This document shows, one piece after another, positions 56,431-64,000 of a stretch of 64,000 nucleotides of DNA; within the stretch, counting starts at the first letter, position 1, and each line of letters starts with the position of its first letter. The notes below the pieces were generated by a model. That model saw only the letters and a program-made list of their open reading frames with translations. It was not told the DNA's origin and did not search any database. The translations under genes were made by a program, and so were the position numbers. The DNA comes from Theobroma cacao (Eukaryota > Streptophyta > Magnoliopsida > Malvales > Malvaceae), in NCBI RefSeq assembly GCF_000208745.1, contig NC_030853.1, positions 5,638,189-5,702,188 of the forward strand, in the 5' to 3' direction.

Positions 56431-59400
56431 TGTAATACTCCATACTTTGATATGGTGACCAATAAAGCTTATCGAATGCCAATTAAGGCATAATAAGGTA
56501 TTTTGGGTACCAAGGAGATGAGAGGAGACAAGTGAAAAATTTTAAAATAAAATAATATGTTATTAATAAAATAATATTAAAATATTAATATTTAATCGGA
56601 TGTCGAAATCAATCATGAAGAAGGATCATCTGGTTGATCCAAGTGGGGGAAAAGAAGTACGAATGAATTTTTGGAGATAAATGACGTAAGTGAAAAACGT
56701 GTGTTTTTGTTAAGTCGAGCCAGCGCGAATAAGTAAATATTTAAATATTATGTTGATACCTCGTTGAAGTACAATTTCGATATTTTGGTTGTACACACAC
56801 AAAGGAAGAAAGATAGATGGAAATTAGAATTTTAAACGTGTCGGAAGGATCAAATCGTAAAAGATGAAAGTTGGAGGGTTACACGATAAATAAAGAAAAG
56901 TTTGAGGATTTATGTGTAAATCTTAATATTTGGCATTAAATAGGAATTTATTTGTCAAAAAAGATTAGATTATGTGAAAATGTGAATTATACATATGATT
57001 TGAATGGGTCAAAAAAAATAATAAATAATAATAATTAAATAAATATGGAGTAAAAGGTATTACATGGCATAAAAGAGTCAAGGAAAAAGTGTGGAAATGC
57101 ATGTGGCGGGTGGAAAAAAGTCATATGTCATAACTTAGAATCAAAATAAAATTAAACATTTGCCACCTCATACTGGCATACCAACAAGTATATATATAGA
57201 CATTGTCTACAACATGTATCTTAATAATCTACATTAGGTTTATCTATACATAACAAAAAGAGAATCGGTGTCCAGCGGAGAAACTTGACAAATGTACATC
57301 TACTGAATGCCGAGGCACCTTCCAAAAGATGGTTACAAGTCTACAAGGATACCTCATCCTAGTTACCGGCTGCCTCGTGATCTGAAAACATAAAATTGAA
57401 AATGGTGAGTATAAACCCAGTGAGTGAATAAAAAAGGGAACAAGTATACCATAAAAAATGTTTAATGAAATCATGATGCATTCTTTTCAAAACAATGCAA
57501 TTTGTTTTTATCCTTATTTAAAAACCCCTTATCAAGCCCTTAAATTATTAATCATTTGAAATCATGAACCCATACGTAATGAACCATTTGAAGAATGAAA
57601 GCTTCAATGATACGCAAGCAAGTCAAATACAATAACGAATCTTCGCTGCAGCAGAAAGGCATTCTCGCTGCAGCGTAGCTGCAGGGACATTGGGATTAAG
57701 TTATTAGCTGAACCAGGGTTTCTCAACTGGCCGAGGGTTTCTCACTAAACCTCCTCATTTTAAACTTAACTCACTTAGTCCTTAATGTTGGAAGTCCATG
57801 CTCAGATATGGCAGCAAAGAATGAAAACTAGGGCAGCAATTGGACAAGATAGGAGATAAAAACAAAAAGTTTTTCGTTGCAGCGAGAGTAAATCTCGCCG
57901 CAACAACATTGTGACCCAAAAATAGAATGTTTCTCGCTGCAATGAGATTCAATCTCGTTGTAGGGAAATTGTAACCTAGAAACATAAAGTTTCTCGCTAC
58001 AGCGAAATTCATTCTCGCTGCAACGAAAATGCATTCTCGCTGTAGCAAGAAACAGGGCACCAATAAAACAATTTGCCCTTCTTCCCAAAGAAAAACCACC
58101 CTACTGAAATATCCAAACCAACATGAAATGCATAACAATTTTCCACAATTTAACATGTCAAGTTTCAGATGCATTACAGCCATATACCATTACTCATTAA
58201 TTTCCTATAACACACATATTTACATATGTATATATGTATACGTATACCCATCATCATCATCATGCACACCATCCCATCATCATCATCACCAGTTCATGCG
58301 CACTCCCTACTCACATATGGCTGGGTCGTCACCGGGTTATGCACACTCCCTACTCGCGCATAGCCAAGTCAATGTCATTACACAACAATATATTCATATA
58401 TATATATCAACACAATGTGGTAGTGCATGAATCAATAATAGTCTCATGTCACAACATAAACCATTTCTCAAGAGCTTGTTCCCAAGGATCTCAGTTTTAA
58501 GAAAAGTTGTATAAAATCATTCAAACACTTTGTACAAAATAGTCACATTCCCAAAATAGTTTTGATAGGCAGTCCACTCATCGATTTATTGTTGAGCCTT
58601 TAGCTAACTTTATTTCCCCTAATGATCCAATTGGAAGGATGGGACTTCATTAGAACCTAGGATCACATTAGCATAAGCAATAGGTCAATTCACACACTAT
58701 GAACCCTAAAAGCTATCTCTTAGCTAGTTTTCAATTGCCACATTAAATGGCTATCTATGTTCACTATCTTAATGACTAAAAAAGTAATGAACATACTCAA
58801 CAATAAAACAGCTCATAATCCCAATTACTAGCCATTTTCAACAACTAAAAATCGAGCTTAGTTCTTCACTCACCTTTGGGTTTCTTTGTAGTTGAATTCC
58901 CTTCCAATAGCTTCCAAATAAGTGGGGTAATTCTTTTTTTCTCTCTCTAGAATACCCAACTAGTGAGAGAAAGTATGGAAATAAGCTTTACCAAGGGTTT
59001 TGAAGTGAGAGAGTGAAAGAATACAAGGGTTCTAGTCAAAAGGGCACAAGGGTATGAAAATTAAAGCTAGAGAGAGAAAATTATGCAAGCTCCATATCAA
59101 GCTTCCATGGAGGTTTTAAAGAAACGTGAGAAGGAAGAAGGAAGAAGAAGACTAGCAGTTGGAAAATGGGAGAAAAAGTTGTTGGAAGAAGGATATTTAT
59201 AGGTTAAACTTATCCATTCCCTTAAAATTACGAAAATACCCTTGACAAGTTAGCTTGTTCTCATGTAACCCGTTGTGCAATCTTTTTACTTTTTAACACT
59301 GAGACCAAGTTCATAATGGTCTAGACATGTTCAGGTTTATGAAACTTTTAAAAGTTTTAACTTGGGTGCAAAATGACCATTTTGCCCCTATTATGAAAAT

Positions 59401-59590
59401 TATTGCCATTTCTAGTTTTCTTCGTGTTTTCATCATTACATGTCATTTATGCAGTCTTATTCCTATTTAGACCCTAAAATATCATAAAACTTTCTTTTGG
59501 GAGCTTATTAGAGAAAATGACAAAACTACTCCTGGCTCGTATTATTACATCTATGCTTAGTTACAAGCCTATAGAGGTTGGGGTCTCACA
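56431..59590. mobile_element. LTR-derived mosaic with signals on both strands
   Basis: The left end TGTAATACTCCATAC with AAAATAATATGTTATTAAT is a plus-sense LTR start of the X-related superfamily. Further in, GGTGAGTATAAACCCAGTGAG (57395-57415) is the LTR core in minus sense, and ATTATTACA at 59541-59549 would be a minus-sense start. The right end GGTTGGGGTCTCACA (59576-59590) again looks plus-sense. This suggests one LTR nested in another, but I could not place the inner left edge. No duplication is seen: TATAT on the left, GGGAT on the right. It contains the palindromic 60-base array at 57866-58051. Confidence 0.5.
57866..58051. repeat. 60-base tandem array of CTCGCTGCAGCGAG palindromes
   Basis: Three units start at about 57866, 57926 and 57986 (period 60), each with TTTCTCGCTGCAGCGAGA-like text followed by TTCAATCTCGCTGCAACGA-like text. 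Further copies are at 57642-57653 and 57663-57675. The 133-codon minus-strand frame (57782-58183) runs through it because the period is a multiple of three; I do not regard it as a gene. Confidence 0.85.
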
Positions 59591-61720
59591 GGGATGATGT
59601 TTTTGAGAGTCGGTTTCAAGAGCTAAAGAATCGATTGACCTCCGCTCCCGTTTTAACACTACTTGTTAGTAGGAAAGAATTTATGGTGTATAGTGATGCC
59701 TCTAAATTAGGATTAGGGTGTGTGTTAATGCATGATGAGAAAGTAATAGCTTATGCTTCTTGGCAGTTGAAGAAACACTAGACGAATTGCCTTACCCACG
59801 ATTTAGAGTTGGCAGCAGTAGTCTTTGCATTAAAAATCTGGAGGCATTACTTATACGATGAGCGTTGTCGGATCTTTACAGATCACAAAAGTTTGAAATA
59901 TTTGCTCACCCAAAAAAAACTCAATTTGAGATAGAGACGATGGTTAGAGTTAATTAAGGATTACGACTTAGTAATTGATTATCATCTAGGGAAAGCAAAT
60001 GTTGTAGCCGATGCCTTAAGCCGTAAATCCTCATCTTCGTTAGCATCACTTCGGGATTCTTATTTTCCAATGCTACATGAGATGAAATCTTTAGGGATCC
60101 AGTTGAGTAATGGCGAGGATGGAACCCTACTTGCTAACTTTGTTGTGAGACCCTCATTGTTGAACCAAATCAAGGAATTGCAAAAGTCTGATGATGAGTT
60201 GAAACGGGAAGTTCAAAAGTTGCGAGATGGAGAAACTAATGAGTTCAGACTTGGTGATGATGGTATTTTGATGCTTGGGAATCGGGTTGGTGTCCCTAAG
60301 GATGACTAGTTGAGACGAGCTATTTTGGAGGAAGCTCATTCTTCCGCTTATGCTTTACATCTCGAAAGCACCAAAATGTATAGGACTATTATGGAAAGTT
60401 ACTGGGGGCCGGGTATGAAACGAGACACAGCAAAGTTTGTAGCGAAATGTCTCACATGCCAACAAATTAAGGTGGAACATTAGAAACCATCGAGTACTCT
60501 TCAGCCTCTACCTATCCCTAAATGAAAGTGGGAGCACATGACTATGGACTTTGTAATGGGTTTACCGCGGACGTAGAGTGGGAAGGATGCCATTTGGGTG
60601 ATTGTGGATAGATTGACGAAGTCAGCCCATTTTTTGGCTATCTATAGCATGTATTCCATTGAGAAACTGGCTAGACTTTATATAGATGAGATAGTGAGAT
60701 TACATGGAGTCCCAATTTCTATCATGTCAGATCGAGACCCCCGGTTCACTTCTCAATTTTGGCCAAAATTCCAAGATGCTTTCGAAACTAATTTAAGATT
60801 TAGTACTACCTTTCATCCACAGACAAATGGTCAATTTGAATGGACCATTTAGACTTTGGAGGATATGCTACGTGCTTGTGTCATTGACTTTATTAGGAGT
60901 TGGGACAGACACTTGTCGTTGGTGGAGTTAGCGTATAACAACAATTTTCAGTCTAGTATTGGGATGGCACCATACGAGGCTTTGTATGGGAGAAAGTGTC
61001 GAACTCTACTATGATGGGATGAAGTGGGTGAGAGGAAATTGTTTAATGTAGAACTAATTGATTTGACTAGTGACAAGATCAAGGTTATCCGAGAGCGATT
61101 AAAGATAGCTCAAGACAGGTAGAAAAGTTACTCAGATAGACGGATAAAAGATTTAAAATTTAGAGTTGATGATAGGGTTTTTCTTAAGGTTTCTCCTTGG
61201 AAAGGTAATGATTTGAATACTTTGAGGTATTAAATCTTATTTGATTATATTATTGTGATAAATTATGGTATCTTGTTGGATAATGAAATGTGTGATCTGA
61301 TTCGCAAAGCGAGGAAAGCTCAATCCGAGATACATTGGACCCTTTCGTATTATTGAAAAGATTGGGCCAGTGGCATATTGACTAGAATTACCCTCAGAGT
61401 TGGATCGGATTCACAATTTCTTCCACGTCTCGATGTTGAAAAAGTATGTACCTAATCCCTCCCATATCCTCATGACACCTCCAATTGAGTTGCAAGAAGA
61501 TTTGAAGTTGGAGGTGCAACCTGTACGTATTTTAGACCGAAAGGATCAAGTACTGAGGAATAAGAACATTCCAATGGTTAAGGTGTTGTGGAAAAATGCT
61601 CGGATGGAGGAGATGATGTGGAAAGTTGAGTACCAGATGAGAAACCAATACCCGCATCATTTCTCCGAGTCCGGCAAGTGAAATTTTGAGGTTAAAATTT
61701 TATTTTAATAGGGGTAGTGC
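59591..61720 (+). pseudogene. Element C pol: RNase H, integrase, chromodomain-like tail (5' truncated)
   Basis: It starts abruptly inside the RT-RNase H junction: FQELKNRLTSAPVLTL, then RNase H with [49 protein letters not shown] and [13 protein letters not shown]. The zinc-binding domain follows (AHSSAYALHLESTKMY, then CLTCQQIK), then the integrase core: TMDFVMGLPR (first Asp), [33 protein letters not shown] (second Asp) and TNGQFEWTI (Glu kept, S and R changed). One frame holds from 59578 to about 61010 with only point stops (for example at 59779, 60307 and 60850); an 85-base insertion at 61205 shifts it. The tail (61400-61681) has ILDRKDQVLRNKNIPMVKV and WKNARMEEMMWKV. Gag, protease and most RT are absent. 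Confidence 0.88.
61205..61289 (+). other. 85-base intron-like insertion in the element C integrase
   Basis: Same place and length as in element B: CTTGGAAAG, then GTAATGATTTG...TAATGAAAT, then GTGTGATC. Here the last base of the AG acceptor is T, so this copy could not be spliced at that site. Sequence differences from B are few. Confidence 0.6.
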
Positions 61721-64000
61721 TGTCAAGCTCTACTCTATTATATACTTTTCATGTCATTCATGTGCTTGATAGAATGTTTGCATAAGTGAATGTATTGAAA
61801 AATCGTTAAAATTCAGTATTGTACCTAGTGGTACAACTAAGTTAATTAAAGCCTCGAACTAGGCCAAATAAAGATTTGATGATGTATTTGAGAGTTATTG
61901 AATCTTAGAATGTCTTAATATGATGATTCGAAATTCGAGGATTGATTTGAGTTAATTCGAGAATTTTCATAACGTAGGGGTAAAATGGTCATTTTGCCAT
62001 CCAAGGGCAAAATTGGAATGTTGGATGATATTTTGATTAAATTTGATTAATTAGAGCATTATTTGAATTTGAGAAGTGAAAATTTTCAATTTTGATAATT
62101 TTTCTAACATAGGGGCAAAATGATCATTTTAAGTGTCCATGACGACGAAATTGGAAATTTTGGAATTTTACACCACCATGACACTTGTCAAATCCATGAA
62201 TTTCACCAATTATTTTTTAAGTGAGAGATTATATGTGGTGGGAATGAAATGCTTAATTATTAAGTTTTTAAACATGGACCAATTAAAAGGTGACAAGTGT
62301 CAAGCTTTAATATTATTTTAATTGCTTGTATAAACTCACTTAAAACCTTCACATTCACACTCTTATGGCTGGCCAAGCAAGGGAACAAAGAGAAAAAGAG
62401 AAGAATAAACCCTAGGAAGGAAAAATCCAAGAGAAATTGTTGGATTTCAAGGAATCAAGCAAGTAAAGGTAAGATTTTTTAATTTTAGCTTGTGATCTAC
62501 CTTTCCCATGCATTCTTTTTCATTCTCCATGGCTTGAATTCAAGTTTTCAAGAGGGAACCTTTGCCGGCCAAATCTAGAAAGAGAAGTTTTGGTGATGAA
62601 TTTTGCTAGATTTCATAATATCCTAGTGTTTTTAGTCATTTTGTGATGTTTGGAAGAAATTGTTGTATTTCATGTTATTTAGCTCGTAATTGATGATTTA
62701 TGGTATCGGATATCGAAATCGGAATGAATTTCGGTTACGATGAATTAAGTCACAATTAAGCTCATTGAGGTACTTTGGTGTATTTGGAATATTGGAAGTG
62801 TAATGAAGATATTTGGAGTTGAATTGGATGTTTTGGCTAATTAAACAAGGCATAGTGCGAGTTATGTCGAATGCCAATTAAGTCCGATAATAATTGAACC
62901 CACGTAGAATGCCATCTTTAAGTGATTATTCGAACAATTCTCATTTAATGTCATGCATTCATATAAAGCCTGAAATAGTTTTATAACAGTTTGGCACAAA
63001 TATATTGAATTACGTGTCGTGTATTGTGTATAGGTGGTGAGCCCTCTGATAAGGGTAAATAAATTATGCCCGAGGACCAAGAATAGGAGTACTCTAAACT
63101 CCTACTATTGTGAGTAATCAAATGTTCATCTTAACTATCTAAAGTAGTTTATATTCATTTTTTTATGATTTTAAAGAATAATGAACTTAAACCATAGATT
63201 TTTATGTTTTACAAGTTAAGTGATGGTTAAATGAATGAGATTTATAAATTGTTTTGCAATTCAATGATGATTTTGGAAATTAAGTGGAAATTAAATACTT
63301 GTGTTACCTATATATATGTGGTTTGATTGATGGCTTTTGACAATGTGATGGCATGAATGGTTGGATTTGTGGTTTGTGGATTATATGAACTGTTTTTGTT
63401 TTACCTTGACAGGCTGGATAATATCATATTAGCCATGTCATACTGTCGAAATGTTTATTGATTTGGTGGGTTATTTGATTAGCTTACTGCAGTGGGTGGG
63501 TTTCCATGGACTAGCCTATTAGAGTGGCACGGTAAATCCCTTTATATTTTACCTTAGTATGATAGGCGCGGAGGGTATCTCCTAAGGTAAGTTTAGATTT
63601 CACTTCACGCCGAACCACCACGTAAGGATGAAACTCAGCCAACGCCAAGGAATGGCTATATTTTAAAAATAAAAACATGTTTTATGGCTATATGTCTTTT
63701 TAACATCATTGATGGACTCGGTTGGATGCCCGAACCAAGGTGTCACCGAGTATGAGTTTTGGCACAAGCCAAGTTTTTAAGCGAATCATAAGCCTTGTTG
63801 ATTTAAATGTAATTGTTTTATAGGAATTGAAATGAGTTTTGAATGTTATGAACTATATTATGATGGGATGATTTAACTGTCTCCATTTACTCGACTTTAG
63901 ATGTTATAGATGAATTTTGCTTACTCATTGGGTTTGTAAGAACTCACCCATTCTTTTTATCCATTTTAGGCTCAGGACAGTCTGTAGATACTGTAGATAA
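61721..64000 (+). repeat. 3' LTR of element C (runs off the window)
   Basis: It starts TGTCAAGCTCTACTC right after a degraded polypurine tract (AATAGGGGTAGTGC, 61707-61720). It is collinear with the element B LTR, of which about the first 2.3 kb is present. The TATA position reads GGTTTGTAAGAAC (63931-63943), a likely loss. The frame 62862-63080 is LTR text. Confidence 0.88.

Noticed and set aside
57782..58183. 133-codon minus-strand ORF
   Set aside because: It runs through a 60-base tandem array whose period keeps any frame open; no domain, start context or copy elsewhere supports a gene.
1..64000. Host genes, tRNA or rRNA genes, CRISPR arrays, defence or biosynthetic systems
   Set aside because: No frame outside retroelements shows a recognisable domain, no cloverleaf or rRNA sequence was noticed, and there are no regularly spaced identical repeats with unique spacers.

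Overview
This window looks like a stretch of nuclear, repeat-packed heterochromatin from a flowering plant, probably a dicot. I see no host protein gene, tRNA, rRNA or CRISPR array. Almost every base that can be assigned belongs to LTR retrotransposons, most of them nested inside one another. The order of Copia and Gypsy domains, the plant initiator-Met and Asp-type primer-binding sites, the 5-base target-site duplications (TSDs) and the long 2.7-3.7 kb LTRs all point to plant Ty1/Copia (SIRE/Maximus-like), Ty3/Gypsy Tekay/Del-like chromovirus and Athila lineages. The chromovirus proteins resemble ones I recall from Malvaceae, but that is not decisive.

Layout, left to right. (1) 1-19274: a minus-strand SIRE-like Copia element. 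Its RNase H is cut in two by a 12.9 kb non-autonomous (LARD-like) element at 845-13740 (TSD CATTC). The right LTR of that element carries a solo LTR of family D at 8829-11703 (TSD TCGAG/CCGAG). The Copia gag, protease, integrase and RT resume at 13741-18127, followed by a PBS and LTR. A 181-base end of another LTR sits at the extreme left. (2) 19275-26027: AT-rich debris, a shortened solo LTR (19656-20781), an Athila-type solo LTR (22466-24104, TSD TCAAG), then the gag, PBS and LTR start of a second minus-strand Copia. (3) 26028-36081: chromovirus element B, with two 2.96 kb LTRs (TSD CAAAG), almost no gag and a broken pol. (4) 36082-37664: continuation of the second Copia LTR, with a tandem repeat. 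(5) 37665-54978: a minus-strand Athila element, split by a second family-D solo LTR (38075-48282, TSD CCATA), which is itself split by element A (38448-45893, TSD AAATC), a gag-only LTR element. It is split again by a 3.5 kb solo LTR at 50429-53924 (TSD ATAAC). (6) 54979-59590: a Copia-like fragment and a mosaic LTR region containing a 60-base palindromic repeat array. (7) 59591-64000: element C, a 5'-truncated chromovirus pol followed by its 3' LTR, which runs off the window.

How the parts relate: elements A, B, C and the LARD-like element share primer-binding type, 5' untranslated sequence and LTR blocks. A retains gag and lacks pol; B and C retain pol remnants and lack gag; the LARD-like element has neither, but carries a small unrecognised ORF at the gag position. 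This looks like one family of autonomous-derived and parasitic derivatives. All coding regions seen here carry stops, frameshifts or lost catalytic residues, so they are annotated as pseudogenes. LTR similarity was judged by eye; no alignment was run.

The points most worth a second look are the small ORF with two P-x-G-C-G repeats in the LARD-like element (7179-7717), an 85-base GT-AG insertion at the same integrase codon in B and C (32610-32694 and 61205-61289), the gag-only/pol-only complementarity of A and B, and palindromic hexamer arrays recurring in unrelated LTR families.
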